A stretch of DNA of 52,931 nucleotides from CAYVBJ01 sp964415185 (GTDB lineage: Bacteria; Bacteroidota; Rhodothermia; Balneolales; Balneolaceae): contig CAYPZI010000009.1 of the NCBI GenBank assembly GCA_964415185.1, positions 1 through 52,931 on the forward strand. The letters run 5' to 3'. The translations under genes and the position numbers were made by a program. Under the pieces are notes generated by a model, which searched no databases, had not been told where the DNA came from, and saw only the letters and a list, made by a program, of their open reading frames with translations. Below, piece after piece: positions 1-9,353 of the stretch; within the stretch, counting starts at the first letter, position 1; each line of letters begins with the position of its first letter.

Positions 1-218
1 TCGGAAAAATAATCGACCGGTGCATATTCGAAGGTCCACATCCGGCCGTTATCCAAAATAGAAGATGGAACCGGTTCAAATTCCGGCAGCAGGGAAACAG
101 AAGCTTCCTGTACTTCGGATTCCGGAGCCGGAGCGGTTGTCTGTTGAGGGGTGGCACAGGCTGTTAATAAAATTATAAAAACAATGATGGGCGTGAACAG
201 GTAGTTGCGTGATTTCAT
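1..218 (-). CDS. N-terminus of a lipoprotein resembling S46 dipeptidyl peptidases (partial)
   Basis: The reverse strand reads from ATG at 218 to the window edge, giving about 72 residues; the rest lies outside. It begins MKSRNYLF, a hydrophobic stretch and the lipobox LLTAC, so it is exported and lipid-anchored at about Cys21. A Pro/Ala/Glu-rich linker follows, then the stretch NGRMWTFEYAPVDYF. A Met-Trp-Thr-Phe block with a following Asp-Tyr-Phe is what I recall from the mature N-terminus of S46 dipeptidyl peptidases (DPP7/DPP11 family), which cleave dipeptides from oligopeptides in the periplasm. The catalytic residues are beyond the edge, so the family call rests on this short block alone. 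The lipoprotein call is firmer than the peptidase call. Confidence 0.6.
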   Translation of the reverse strand, partial: MKSRNYLFTPIIVFIILLTACATPQQTTAPAPESEVQEASVSLLPEFEPVPSSILDNGRMWTFEYAPVDYFS

Positions 219-267
219 TTTTCAGTTCAATTTTTAAGTTCAGAATCGGAAGCTGCTCTTCATTATA

Positions 268-450
268 GTAAGTTTAATAAAATAAAAATTATTGCTCATG
301 TAAATATCATTGAAGATTTTCATGAAATTCAAAATCAAATCACCTGAAAGCGGTTAAACATGAGTAGCCCCCACAACGAGAAAGCTTTGTGGTGCGGGCC
401 GGGTTTTCCGACGGCCGGGGCGGTAACCGGTTCCATTCCGGGCTAAACTA
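268..450. repeat. Dispersed multi-hairpin element, copy 1
   Basis: This fills the gap between the peptidase start (218) and the rodA stop (455). Its core, 281-392, aligns with 36302-36414 at about 96 of 112 positions by hand, with one single-base gap. The core contains small inverted repeats: AATAAaaaTTATT, TGAAgattTTCA, a decayed ACC/GGT hairpin, and CCACAA pairing with TTGTGG across AAAGC. A GC-rich segment follows (393-450) with GGCCG/CGGCC arms and a CCATTC-GGG motif that resembles the last hairpin of copy 2. No open reading frame in it looks real. It may also help terminate rodA transcription, but it has no T-tract. Confidence 0.75.
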
Positions 451-454
451 TATC

Positions 455-1705
455 TCACCTGTAAATACTGAACGACCGCTTGTAGAAATCCATATTGATA
501 CAAATAGCAAGCATCAGGGTATTGGTCAGGAAGGCCGATCCTCCGTAACTGACAAAGGGAAGCGGGAGGCCGATGACCGGGATCAGCGATGTGGCGCTGC
601 CGATGTTGATGATAAGATGCAGGAAAAAGGTAAATGCGACTCCGGTAAGTACAAGTTGGGCAAATGGGTGCTTATGCAATACTGCCATCTGCAGCAGCTT
701 CATAATAAGAAACAAAAACAAAAGCAGCACGGTTGCGGACCCGATAAAACCGAACTCTTCACTGATCACACAGTAGATGAAATCGGTCCATTGTTCAGGC
801 AGGAAACGCAATTGGGTCTGTGTTCCCTGTAAAAAGCCTTTGCCGTACAAACCGCCAGACCCAATCGCCGTTGTTGCCTGGATTACATTCCACCCCGCGC
901 CCTGGGGGTCGACGGATGGATTTGCGAAAGCTTCGACCCTGGAGCGCTGATGAGGCTGAAGGATTTCGTTAAGCGCAATTTCTGTTCCGATAATAACTAA
1001 TGCGCCGAGCACCAGGGAGGTAAATCCGAGCCAGGTTCTTTTCTGTAAAAAGAAAATGACAATGGTTAGCAGTACAGCGGTAATAATTCCAAATGCCCAG
1101 TCGATAACTGTAAAATAGGCAATCAGTGCAGGAGAAATCATCAGAAGTGAAATCCCGTAAGATAATCCTGATAAAAACAGAATAACCGGCAGTAATCCCA
1201 GAAAGATGATGGCTGTGCCGGTTTCATTCTGCAGTATAAGTAAAATAATGGGTAACAGAAAAAAGCCGAGAGTGGTAAGGGCTGTCTTGATATTTTCGGA
1301 TGAGAGGTCACGCTGGCCAGACAAGTAATTTGCCACAGCAAGAATTGTTCCCAATTTCATCAATTCACCTACCTGCATATTAAAAGGGCCGATCCGAAGC
1401 CAGCTTTTTGATCCGCTTACTTCTACACCGAAAAAAAGAGTAAGAATCATTAAAAATATGCACAGCCCATAAAAAGGATATGCAACACCCTGAAAGGTAC
1501 GCGGGCTGGTAAATTGAACGGCTACCAGTATCACCAATGAGATGGAGACCCATAAAGCCTGCCTTCCAAAGTTTTGCTGTATATAGTCAGGTAAAAAATC
1601 GGATACAGGTCCCTGGGTGGCACTGTAAATGGCGGTCAGGCCGATAATGGCCAGTAGTGACCAGGTAATTATAACGGACCAGCTTATTTCGGCTTTATCT
1701 GACAT
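455..1705 (-). CDS. rodA: Rod-shape SEDS peptidoglycan glycosyltransferase RodA
   Basis: This SEDS-family integral membrane protein polymerises lipid II into glycan strands during lateral wall elongation, paired with the class B PBP encoded just upstream. The 416 residues contain about ten hydrophobic segments. The family signature GLPLPFVSYGGSAFL lies near the C-terminus, and QWTDFIYCVISEEFGF matches the conserved extracellular loop region. The FtsW alternative is unlikely because the gene is in the mre-mrd cluster. The start ATG overlaps the mrdA stop by one base (TAATG), implying translational coupling. It is the last gene of the elongasome operon; after it comes a hairpin-rich dispersed repeat instead of a classical terminator. 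Confidence 0.95.
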   Translation of the reverse strand: MSDKAEISWSVIITWSLLAIIGLTAIYSATQGPVSDFLPDYIQQNFGRQALWVSISLVILVAVQFTSPRTFQGVAYPFYGLCIFLMILTLFFGVEVSGSKSWLRIGPFNMQVGELMKLGTILAVANYLSGQRDLSSENIKTALTTLGFFLLPIILLILQNETGTAIIFLGLLPVILFLSGLSYGISLLMISPALIAYFTVIDWAFGIITAVLLTIVIFFLQKRTWLGFTSLVLGALVIIGTEIALNEILQPHQRSRVEAFANPSVDPQGAGWNVIQATTAIGSGGLYGKGFLQGTQTQLRFLPEQWTDFIYCVISEEFGFIGSATVLLLFLFLIMKLLQMAVLHKHPFAQLVLTGVAFTFFLHLIINIGSATSLIPVIGLPLPFVSYGGSAFLTNTLMLAICINMDFYKRSFSIYR

Positions 1706-3555
1706 TATTCCTGTTCCTCTTCGCTGTTATTGTCCTCAGATAATTTTGGCTTAAAATCAAGAACATAATTATACACATAATTTCTTTTAATAGTGCCTGT
1801 AAGGTATTTTTCGATTAAAAGCGATGCCACAGGTGCCGCTGATATGGAGCCGAATCCCGAGTTTTCCATAAGTACGGCTACGACTATTTCGGGATTTTCA
1901 TACGGGGCAAATGAGACAAACCAGCCGTGATCTTCTCCATTTGGATTTTGTGCAGTTCCCGTTTTACCTGCAACCGCGATGCTGTCAAGGTTTGCGTAGA
2001 ATCTGCCGCTGCCAGTAAGCACAACATCACGCATTCCCTCTTTAACGATATCAAGATAATAAGGTTTGATCCACTCCAACCTCGTCTTTTCAGGATTTGT
2101 ATAACGCAAGGCTCCATCGGGTTCACGAATCGATTTAACAACGTGCGGCTGGACTCTGTACCCGCCGTTTGCAATTACGGATGTGGCCACGGCCACCTGC
2201 AGCGGTGAAACGGACACTACACCCTGTCCAACTCCCAGGCTTATCAGGTCGCCGGTGCCCCATTTCCTCTCTCCAAAAGCCTGGTTCATATACGTGCTGT
2301 CCGGAATAATTCCCCTTCGTTCAAACGGCAGGTCAATATTGTTCATTCTGCCAAGCCCAAAATCTTTCACAAGACGGCTCCAGGTGTTAAAATACCCCCG
2401 TTCGGCAATTTGATTCATCAACCAGAAAAAATAGGTGTTACTGGATTTGCCGATGGATTTTTTCAGGTCATAATCACCTATTTCTGCAAGATCGCGATAG
2501 GCACGTCCCCTGTAAAACGCCCCGCTGTTATAGATTTCAGTTTCCGGTGTAATCAGGCCAAGGTGCAGGCCGATAACTCCCATGACCGGTTTAAATGTTG
2601 AACCGGGCGGCTGCATGGAAGAGATTGCACGGTTAAAAAGCGGTGTCAAGCTATCGGCGTTAACAGCTTGCCAGTATTCAATATCGAGCCGGCCTGCCAG
2701 TTTGGTTACATCAAACTGCGGGGCACTTACAAGGGCCAGAATCTCACCGGTATGGGGATTCATGGCAACTACGGCGCCTTTCTTGTTTTCCATCAGCTCT
2801 TCTGCAAAAGCCTGCAATTCACCATCAATGGTGGTAAGGAGATCGGCGCCTTTTGTAGGTGAGATGTTCAATTCCCCTTCATTATAATTGCCCAGAATCT
2901 GCCCGAGTGCATTAACCTTGACATAATCGAAACCGGGTTCGCCTTTCAAAAAATCTTCATAGGCCAGTTCAAGTCCGCTTTTTCCGATTTTATCACCCAG
3001 TCTCATTTCATCCGTTCGCCTGTACTCTTCCTCTGTTGCCTCCCTTAGATACCCGAAAAGATGAGATGCAATCAAATTCTCATCGTAATTTCTCTTGCTC
3101 TCAATTTGCTGGCTGATACCCGGCAACTGCCATAGATTTTCCTGGATATTCGAAAACTCCTGAAAGCTGACTTCTGTTACCAATCTTGAAGAACGATGCC
3201 AGGAATAATTCTGAGCTTCATTCACTTTTTCAAGAATTTCTTCAGGTTCCAAATTAAGTAATTGTGCCAAAAGGGGAATCTTGCTTCTGTGAAAATTGGC
3301 AGGAGTAATATTAATAGAGAATATGGGTTGGTTATCAACGAGTATCCGGTTATTACGGTCGTAGATGAGCCCCCTGGCGGGGTTAACTATCTGTTGACGA
3401 AGGGAATTTTCACGGCTTAACGGGGTATATTTTTCAAAATCGAGAATTTGAAGCTTGAAAACAGCCGCAGTAAGAATCAAAACTCCCGTAAGTACGATTA
3501 CCTGGAGAAACCTGATGGAATTTTGTATAGTATGTTCTTTTCTGCTAAGGCTCAT
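1705..3555 (-). CDS. mrdA: Penicillin-binding protein 2 (elongasome transpeptidase)
   Basis: This class B PBP cross-links peptidoglycan in the elongation complex with RodA and MreBCD. From the ATG at 3555 it has 616 residues, with an N-terminal membrane anchor at about residues 15-37 and a pedestal domain containing ARGLIYDRNNRIL. The transpeptidase domain has the nucleophile motif STFK (Ser319, Lys322), SSN in GKSSNTYFF, and KTGT in AGKTGTAQNPNGEDHG. The frame stays open upstream to 3624, but that stretch overlaps mreD and precedes the membrane anchor with an atypical extension, so I place the start at MSLSRKEH, 10 bases after the mreD stop. Confidence 0.95.
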   Translation of the reverse strand: MSLSRKEHTIQNSIRFLQVIVLTGVLILTAAVFKLQILDFEKYTPLSRENSLRQQIVNPARGLIYDRNNRILVDNQPIFSINITPANFHRSKIPLLAQLLNLEPEEILEKVNEAQNYSWHRSSRLVTEVSFQEFSNIQENLWQLPGISQQIESKRNYDENLIASHLFGYLREATEEEYRRTDEMRLGDKIGKSGLELAYEDFLKGEPGFDYVKVNALGQILGNYNEGELNISPTKGADLLTTIDGELQAFAEELMENKKGAVVAMNPHTGEILALVSAPQFDVTKLAGRLDIEYWQAVNADSLTPLFNRAISSMQPPGSTFKPVMGVIGLHLGLITPETEIYNSGAFYRGRAYRDLAEIGDYDLKKSIGKSSNTYFFWLMNQIAERGYFNTWSRLVKDFGLGRMNNIDLPFERRGIIPDSTYMNQAFGERKWGTGDLISLGVGQGVVSVSPLQVAVATSVIANGGYRVQPHVVKSIREPDGALRYTNPEKTRLEWIKPYYLDIVKEGMRDVVLTGSGRFYANLDSIAVAGKTGTAQNPNGEDHGWFVSFAPYENPEIVVAVLMENSGFGSISAAPVASLLIEKYLTGTIKRNYVYNYVLDFKPKLSEDNNSEEEQE

Positions 3556-3565
3556 AGATGCTGCT

Positions 3566-4045
3566 TTAGTTCTCCTCTGTTCTGACAAGATGTAAAAATC
3601 CGGCAATGAGTGCCGTGTATGCACTGCTTGCTACAATAAGATTCCAAAAAAGGTATTCTGTTGCAATTGCTTCTGAAAACAAGCCTGTTGCCCAAAATAT
3701 AGTATTATGCAAAACCGCTGCTAAAAAAACAATGATGAATATCTGCCAGAAGATAAACCGTTTCTCTGAAAGGTTACTTAAAAAACCATGAACAAGAAAT
3801 ATAAGAAGTACCTTGCTAAACATATTCATGCCCCACAAATCCAGCAGGGCATCCTGGAAAAAAGCCAGGAGTGCTGCCAGGATCAAAGTTTCGGTTCTCT
3901 CTTTTTTCGGACAGAGCCAAAGCAAATAGATCAGGACCAGGTCCGGCTCCGCATTAAATATTTTCAGATGCCTCAGTAATACAATCTGAATGGCAAGTAA
4001 TCCAAGGCCGATTAACAGGTATCTAAAAAAACTGGATTTAATCAA
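3566..4045 (-). CDS. mreD: Rod shape-determining protein MreD
   Basis: A 159-residue polytopic inner-membrane protein with about five hydrophobic segments, starting IKSSFFRYLLIGLGLL. MreD links MreC to the cytoplasmic MreB filament and the PBP2-RodA synthase. Sequence conservation in this family is low, so the call rests on size, topology (including the PDLVLIYLLW segment) and the position between mreC and mrdA. The start codon is TTG at 4045, overlapping the mreC TGA (TTGA). No ATG exists nearby in frame, which supports coupling from mreC. Confidence 0.88.
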   Translation of the reverse strand: MIKSSFFRYLLIGLGLLAIQIVLLRHLKIFNAEPDLVLIYLLWLCPKKERTETLILAALLAFFQDALLDLWGMNMFSKVLLIFLVHGFLSNLSEKRFIFWQIFIIVFLAAVLHNTIFWATGLFSEAIATEYLFWNLIVASSAYTALIAGFLHLVRTEEN

Positions 4046-4881
4046 AAGAGTTCTTCCTGGTTTTCAATTAGATTCTGAATGGTTGAATCGGGACGGAATT
4101 TCATTATAAATCCTTCAGCGGATGTAAACAAGTTTACAAACGGCTTTAGCCGGATAACCTGGACATCCATTCCCTCCTGCGGTTCAACGGCGGTAATTTC
4201 ACCGATGGGTATTCCCGGTGGAAATTGATTGCTGTATCCCGAGGTCTCAACCACCTGGCCGGTATCAACCGGAATGGTCTGAGGCACATGTTGCATAATC
4301 AGTTCTTCGTGTGAAGATCCCGTCCACGAGACAATACCAAGGGCCCGTGAACCCTGAATCCGGGCACTTACATTAAACAAGGAATTAGAGTATGGTATGA
4401 CCTGTGAGTAATTTTTGGACGAAATAATTACCTGGCCGGCCAGCCCGTCAGGTGTAACAAAAGGCATTCCGGGTTCTACATCGGATAAGGTTCCCGCATT
4501 TACTGTAATCGAGTTGTTAAGCCTGGTCAAATCTTTTGCCACTACCATAACAGGAACCAGCGGGTAGTCGCTCTTTTCACGCATATCCAGCAGTTCCCTC
4601 AGAATTTCATTTTGCTGTGCGGCAGACCTCATCCTGCTTAACTCATCCTGTAAAAGAACATTCTGACGCTGCAGGTACGAGTTTGTTCTCAGGGCCTGCC
4701 GGTAAATCCGGATATTTGCAAGCGGCTGCTCGAGATAACTGAGCAACGTAACTGACACTTTTCGAAGATTTTGCATTCCTCCGTCATGTCGCGTTACCAT
4801 TAAATATCCGGCAAACACGAGAAGTAAAGCGGCAAGAATATAATCTTTCGCATCAGTGATGCGGAGGAATCGAAATTGCAT
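4042..4881 (-). CDS. mreC: Rod shape-determining protein MreC
   Basis: This bitopic periplasmic scaffold of the elongasome has 279 residues. A short cytoplasmic N-terminus is followed by one transmembrane helix (about residues 14-29), a coiled-coil stretch (about 50-100, with LQRQNVLLQDELSRM), and the two beta-barrel subdomains typical of MreC. Conserved elements include NNSITVNAGT, GMPFVTPDGLAGQV and the GIPIGEI loop near the end. It starts at ATG 4881, 18 bases after mreB, and overlaps mreD. Length and domain order are normal for the family. Confidence 0.93.
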   Translation of the reverse strand: MQFRFLRITDAKDYILAALLLVFAGYLMVTRHDGGMQNLRKVSVTLLSYLEQPLANIRIYRQALRTNSYLQRQNVLLQDELSRMRSAAQQNEILRELLDMREKSDYPLVPVMVVAKDLTRLNNSITVNAGTLSDVEPGMPFVTPDGLAGQVIISSKNYSQVIPYSNSLFNVSARIQGSRALGIVSWTGSSHEELIMQHVPQTIPVDTGQVVETSGYSNQFPPGIPIGEITAVEPQEGMDVQVIRLKPFVNLFTSAEGFIMKFRPDSTIQNLIENQEELF

Positions 4882-4899
4882 TCACTTTGTAATCCGTTT

Positions 4900-5967
4900 T
4901 CAGGAGATGACACTCCTGTAGTAGTCAATATTTTCAAGTACGGCTCCCGTGCCCCTAACTACGGCCGTAAGCGGATCCTCGGCTATATGAACCGGAAGAT
5001 CAGTGGTTTCATTGATCAGCTTGTCAAGATTTTTCAATAGCGCACCTCCGCCGGTAAGCATAATACCGCGGTCGAGTATATCAGCTGAAAGTTCGGGAGG
5101 AGTTTGCTCAAGTGACTTGGTTACCGCTTCCACAATGGTGTTCACTGATTCGGAGATAGCCTCGCGCACGTCTTTCGATGTCACCTGCCGGGTTCTGGGA
5201 ACGCCGTTTACAAGATCGCGGCCCTTGGTAATCATCTCGAGTTCTTCGTCCAGCGGGGCGGCCGACCCGATTTCACACTTAATTCTTTCTGCTGTTCTTT
5301 CTCCAATCAAAAGGTTGTGGTTGCGCCTGAAATAGTTGATGATATCTTCGTTCAGCTCATCACCGCCAAGTCGAACAGACTGAGCATGTACGATTCCCGA
5401 CAGGGCGATCACAGCAATTTCAGTTGTGCCGCCGCCGATATCGACAATCATGTTGCCAACCGGCTCATGTACATCCAATCCGATTCCAATGGCGGCTGCC
5501 ATGGGTTCGTCCACAAGGTACACCTCTTTTGCACCCGCATGTTCGGCGCTGTCGCGAACAGCACGACGCTCAACTTCGGTAATACCACTCGGGACACAAA
5601 CCACCATCTGCCTGGTGGTTGAATACCACTTCATTTTTACCTTTTTGATCATCCCTCTGATCATCTGCTCAGCTACCTCAAAATCTGCAATAACCCCATC
5701 ACGAAGCGGGCGTACCGTCCGGATATTTTTATGTGTTTTTTCATGCATCAACTGAGCTTCATGTCCCGTAGCTACGGGTACATTGTCATTGTTCAAGGCA
5801 ACGATTGAAGGTTCATTCAGCACAATTCCCTGGTCTCTTGAATAAATAAGGGTATTGGCTGTACCGAGGTCAATGGCAATATCGGTATATAAAAAATCGA
5901 ACAGACCTTTTTTAGTCGAATTTTTTTTGGTATCAGGTTTTTTGGTCTGAACTGCAGTTTCCGGCAT
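4900..5967 (-). CDS. mreB: Actin-like rod shape protein MreB
   Basis: This bacterial actin homologue polymerises under the membrane and positions the lateral-wall synthesis machinery. It has 355 residues. Visible motifs are phosphate 1 (DLGTANTL), the VPSGITEVERRAV block, phosphate 2 (VDIGGGTTEIAVI) and the adenosine motif LTGGGALL. Compared with typical MreB of about 345 residues, it carries a basic N-terminal extension of some 25 residues (MPETAVQTKKPDTKKNSTKK) before the first beta strand. It is the first gene of the mreBCD-mrdA-rodA run and is separated from purH by about 120 bases that probably hold the operon promoter. Confidence 0.97.
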   Translation of the reverse strand: MPETAVQTKKPDTKKNSTKKGLFDFLYTDIAIDLGTANTLIYSRDQGIVLNEPSIVALNNDNVPVATGHEAQLMHEKTHKNIRTVRPLRDGVIADFEVAEQMIRGMIKKVKMKWYSTTRQMVVCVPSGITEVERRAVRDSAEHAGAKEVYLVDEPMAAAIGIGLDVHEPVGNMIVDIGGGTTEIAVIALSGIVHAQSVRLGGDELNEDIINYFRRNHNLLIGERTAERIKCEIGSAAPLDEELEMITKGRDLVNGVPRTRQVTSKDVREAISESVNTIVEAVTKSLEQTPPELSADILDRGIMLTGGGALLKNLDKLINETTDLPVHIAEDPLTAVVRGTGAVLENIDYYRSVIS

Positions 5968-6006
5968 TATAGTAACTCTGTGAATTTAATTGTCAGGGGC
6001 AACGAA

Positions 6007-6014
6007 CAAAAATA
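6007..6014 (-). promoter_or_regulatory. Possible -7 box for the mreB operon
   Basis: Read on the minus strand this is TATTTTTG, matching the Bacteroidota -7 consensus TAnnTTTG, about 40 bases before the mreB ATG at 5967. A convincing -33 TTG at the usual 19-21 base distance is not visible, so this is only a candidate. Confidence 0.28.
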
Positions 6015-6089
6015 CAAGATTAACTTAGTATTTGCGAATTTAAGTTTTTTGATTTCTAAAAAAGCACATGGCAATCAACCGGTTCTTTA

Positions 6090-7664
6090 TCAATGCCTGA
6101 AATGTCGCATCCCGGTAAAAATCATTGCCATGTCATGTTCATCTGCTGCATTGATTACCTCCTCATCCCTGATGCTGCCGCCGGGCTGGATTACGGCAGT
6201 TGAACCTGCTTTTGCAGCAGCTTCAACCCCATCTGCAAAAGGGAAAAATGCATCGGATGCAACTACACTGCCCTTCAGGCTCAGCTTTTCGTTTCCTGCC
6301 TTCATAACAGCAATTTCGGAACTGTCAACCCGGCTGGTTTGTCCTGTGCCGATGCCAAGCGTTTGGCCGTTTCCGGCATAAACAATGGCATTTGATTTTA
6401 CATGCTTCACCACTTTCCAGGCAAATATCAGGTCCCTGTATTCATCATCTGTTGGCTTGCGCTTCGTTACAATCTTAAAATTGTCCGGGGTAACCACTTT
6501 ATTGTCGGGCTGCTGTGAAATGATGCCGCCGAATAGAGATTTGTACAGCCACTGATGCTCTCCGGACGGGAGTTTTTTGATACGTGCAAGCCTTCTGTTT
6601 TTTTTCTGTGTTAAAAGGTGTTCGGCTTCCGGACTGAAGCCGGGAGCCAGGATGATTTCGGTAAATATTTTATCGATTTCAGTTGCGGTTTCGATATTGA
6701 GTTCTTTGTTTACGATGATAATCCCTCCGAAAGGGGATTGGGTATCGGTTGAAAAAGCCTTGCGATAAGCTTCAGCCGTTGTATTGCCACTGCCCACGCC
6801 ACAGGGTACGGTGTGTTTAAAAATGGCGGCAACAGGTTCTTCCGTTTTGAATTCATTTATGAGCGAAAGGGCTGCGTCAATATCGAGATAATTGTTATAG
6901 CTTAACTCTTTGCCGTGAAAACAGTCAATAAATTCATTTTGGTTTCCGTAAACGGCAGCTTTCTGATGCGGATTTTCACCGTATCTGAGGATTGTGTTTT
7001 TTGGAAGTGAAATCGTTGCCTGTTCGGGGATCTCACAATGGTCAATTTCGTTCATGTAATGGCTGATGGCTGCATCATAGTCGGCTGTATGGCCGAACGC
7101 ATGCCTGGCAAGCGTTCTCCGGAATTCGAAGGAGACGGTTGCTTCATCATCAAGCATCTTTGTGAACAGGCCATACTGCCCCGGGTCACTAAGCACGGCA
7201 ACATGCGCAAAATTTTTGGCTGCCGCCCGGAGCATGGCCGGGCCGCCGATATCAATATTTTCGGTAGCTATGGCCGGTGTTACATCGTCAGATGAAACTG
7301 TTTCCTTAAATGGATAAAGATTCACCACCACCAGTTCGATCGGTTCGATTTCAAGTTTATTCATTTCGGCGACATCATCCGGATGGCTTATCCGGCCAAG
7401 AATGCCGCCATGAATTTTTGGATGAAGGGTTTTAACCCTTCCGTCGAGGCATTCCGGGAAACCGGTAAGGCTGCTCACATCCGTCACAGGCAGGTTGTGC
7501 TGTTTCAGGGTTTTTGCAGTGCCCCCGGTTGAGATTAGCTTAACGCCGTGTTCGTGCAGTTTTTGAGCCAATTCAACGACCCCGCTTTTATCGGAAACGG
7601 ACAGCAGGGCTCTTTTTATTTTTAAAGGAGTTTCAGGCAGGGTACTTAAAGGTTTTAAAGCCAC
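6090..7664 (-). CDS. purH: Bifunctional AICAR transformylase / IMP cyclohydrolase
   Basis: This enzyme catalyses the last two steps of de novo IMP synthesis: formylation of AICAR with 10-formyl-THF, then ring closure to IMP. It has 524 residues. The N-terminal MGS-like cyclohydrolase domain starts RALLSVSDKSGV and includes GGTAKTL and DGRVKTLHPKIHGG. The C-terminal transformylase domain carries IFKHTVPCGVGSG, with the Lys-His catalytic pair, and ends with the GGSIRDEEVI segment before TGMRHFRH. The start is GTG at 7664, four bases after the purN stop. An N-terminal extension of about 15 residues precedes the first conserved block. Confidence 0.97.
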   Translation of the reverse strand: MALKPLSTLPETPLKIKRALLSVSDKSGVVELAQKLHEHGVKLISTGGTAKTLKQHNLPVTDVSSLTGFPECLDGRVKTLHPKIHGGILGRISHPDDVAEMNKLEIEPIELVVVNLYPFKETVSSDDVTPAIATENIDIGGPAMLRAAAKNFAHVAVLSDPGQYGLFTKMLDDEATVSFEFRRTLARHAFGHTADYDAAISHYMNEIDHCEIPEQATISLPKNTILRYGENPHQKAAVYGNQNEFIDCFHGKELSYNNYLDIDAALSLINEFKTEEPVAAIFKHTVPCGVGSGNTTAEAYRKAFSTDTQSPFGGIIIVNKELNIETATEIDKIFTEIILAPGFSPEAEHLLTQKKNRRLARIKKLPSGEHQWLYKSLFGGIISQQPDNKVVTPDNFKIVTKRKPTDDEYRDLIFAWKVVKHVKSNAIVYAGNGQTLGIGTGQTSRVDSSEIAVMKAGNEKLSLKGSVVASDAFFPFADGVEAAAKAGSTAVIQPGGSIRDEEVINAADEHDMAMIFTGMRHFRH

Positions 7665-7667
7665 GTA

Positions 7668-8246
7668 TCAATCAATTTTTTCATTTAATATGTTTGCTAT
7701 TACTTTTGGAAGCAGTTTATGTTCCTCTTTTAAAACCTTTTTTGCAAGGCTTTCGGGTGTATCATCAGGCTTTACAGGAACTACGGTCTGTTCAAGAACC
7801 GGGCCTTCGTCATAATCTTCGGTTACCAAATGGACGGTGCATCCCGTTTCGGTTTCACCGGATTCAAGCACTGCCTTGTGGACACGCATGCCATAGTATC
7901 CGCTGCCGCCGTATTTTGGCAGAAGAGAAGGATGAATATTGATAACACGGTTCTTGAACTTTTCCAGTACAGAGTCCGGAATTTTGGACAGATAGCCGGC
8001 AAGTACAATTAAATCCGGGTTCCATTTATCGAGTTGAGATAACAATTTATTTGAAAAACCAGGGGTGCCCGGCGAAATCACCTCAACAGGAATGTTGTTA
8101 GCCATTGCCCGTTCTATAGCCCCGATGCCGTGTCTGCTTGCAATCAGACCGGCTATCTCAGCTCTGATTTTTCCGCTATTGACGGTATCGATAACAGACT
8201 GGAAATTTGTGCCTGAACCCGAAGCAAAAACTACAATTTTTTTCAA
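7668..8246 (-). CDS. purN: Phosphoribosylglycinamide formyltransferase
   Basis: This enzyme transfers a formyl group from 10-formyl-THF to GAR, the third step of purine synthesis. It has 192 residues, the usual length. The phosphate loop GSGTNFQ is near the N-terminus, and the catalytic block NIHPSLLPKYGG is followed by GCTVHLVTEDYDEGPVL with the conserved Asp. The start is TTG at 8246: an in-frame stop lies a few codons upstream and there is no ATG before the conserved first strand. It forms a two-gene purine operon with purH (two purH substrates, AICAR and 10-formyl-THF, connect the steps). Confidence 0.95.
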   Translation of the reverse strand: MKKIVVFASGSGTNFQSVIDTVNSGKIRAEIAGLIASRHGIGAIERAMANNIPVEVISPGTPGFSNKLLSQLDKWNPDLIVLAGYLSKIPDSVLEKFKNRVINIHPSLLPKYGGSGYYGMRVHKAVLESGETETGCTVHLVTEDYDEGPVLEQTVVPVKPDDTPESLAKKVLKEEHKLLPKVIANILNEKID

Positions 8247-8410
8247 TGAGTACCAGGGTGTTTAAGTGATTTTGGTGAACGGTGAGAAGATAAAAAAATG
8301 CTGACGGAAAATCGCATGTTTTGATTTGTATTGTGTGCCAATTTCAATCATATTTCATCTGACAAAAAACAGACCCTGGTTCTTATAAACCTTAAACAAC
8401 AGATTTATCC

Positions 8411-9328
8411 ATGTTTGATTTTACAGATATGTCGATTTCAGAAATTGCTTCGAAAGCCCACGAGCTGCTTACGGCTACCCTGTTCAGGCTGCAGGATACG
8501 CCTGTTACCTTAATGTCAATTCTGATTTTTCTGATTTTTATTACGGCTTTTATATTTCTTGGCCGTTTTACGAAGAGCGTCCTGCAAAAAAGGGTATTGA
8601 AACGATTCGACATTGAGAAAGGGCTCAGATACACACTGGCGCGGGTCAGCCAGTACGCTATTATATCCATTGGTGTTTTGATCTCCTTTCAATTTATCGG
8701 CATCGATCTCAGCAGCCTCGCTGTTATTTTCGGTTTGTTGTCGGTTGGTATCGGTTTTGGGCTTCAGAATATTACGAGTAATTTTATATCCGGTTTGATT
8801 GTACTATTTGAACGGCCTATCAGCATTGGTGACCGTGTTAGTGTTGGGGGAATTGAAGGGGATGTGATTGAAATAAATATCCGATCAACTAAAATCAGAA
8901 CCCTGAACAATATTTCAATCATTGTTCCGAATTCCGAATTTGTATCAACCAATGTGATCAATTATTCACACGGTGATTCCACTTACAGGCTGGATCTCAA
9001 TGTGGGTGTATCCTATTCCTCCGACCTGGATGCCGTTTTAAAAGCACTTAAGGAAGTATTAAGTGAGCACTCAAGAGTAATGGAACATCCCAAATCACAA
9101 ATTCATCTTACGGAATTCGGCGACTCGGCTTGGAATATGCAGATTCGCGCATGGATACACGATGTAAAAGAATACCCGGTAATCCGGGACCAGATCAACC
9201 AGGCGATTGTGAAAAAATTCAGGGAAAATAATATTGAAATTCCATTTCCGCAGAGGGATTTGCACGTGCGCTCAAGTATTCCGATTCCGTATGAAGCCGG
9301 GAACGGAAAGGCTGGAAATCAGGCGTAA
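8411..9328 (+). CDS. MscS-family mechanosensitive channel
   Basis: This is a small-conductance mechanosensitive channel homologue that would release solutes on hypo-osmotic shock. It has 305 residues and about three transmembrane helices (near residues 35-57, 84-103 and 108-130). The pore-lining TM3 and beta-domain entry are clear from GIGFGLQNITSNFISGL and ERPISIGDRVSVGG. A C-terminal alpha/beta domain of normal MscS size follows. It is divergent from purN and alone on its strand, followed by a strong terminator. The family is certain; the exact paralogue (MscS, YnaI and so on) is not. Confidence 0.92.
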   Translation: MFDFTDMSISEIASKAHELLTATLFRLQDTPVTLMSILIFLIFITAFIFLGRFTKSVLQKRVLKRFDIEKGLRYTLARVSQYAIISIGVLISFQFIGIDLSSLAVIFGLLSVGIGFGLQNITSNFISGLIVLFERPISIGDRVSVGGIEGDVIEINIRSTKIRTLNNISIIVPNSEFVSTNVINYSHGDSTYRLDLNVGVSYSSDLDAVLKALKEVLSEHSRVMEHPKSQIHLTEFGDSAWNMQIRAWIHDVKEYPVIRDQINQAIVKKFRENNIEIPFPQRDLHVRSSIPIPYEAGNGKAGNQA

Positions 9329-9353
9329 ATTTGAGGCGGTGGGAATTATGCAG

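Noticed and set aside
389..832. Open reading frame of 147 residues on the plus strand opposite rodA
   Set aside because: It is antisense to the strongly conserved SEDS gene, begins in the dispersed repeat and has a low-complexity, charged composition without any family pattern.
3556..3624. N-terminal extension of PBP2 to ATG 3624
   Set aside because: The extra 23 residues overlap mreD and do not look like a PBP2 N-terminus; MSLSRKEH at 3555 directly precedes the membrane anchor.
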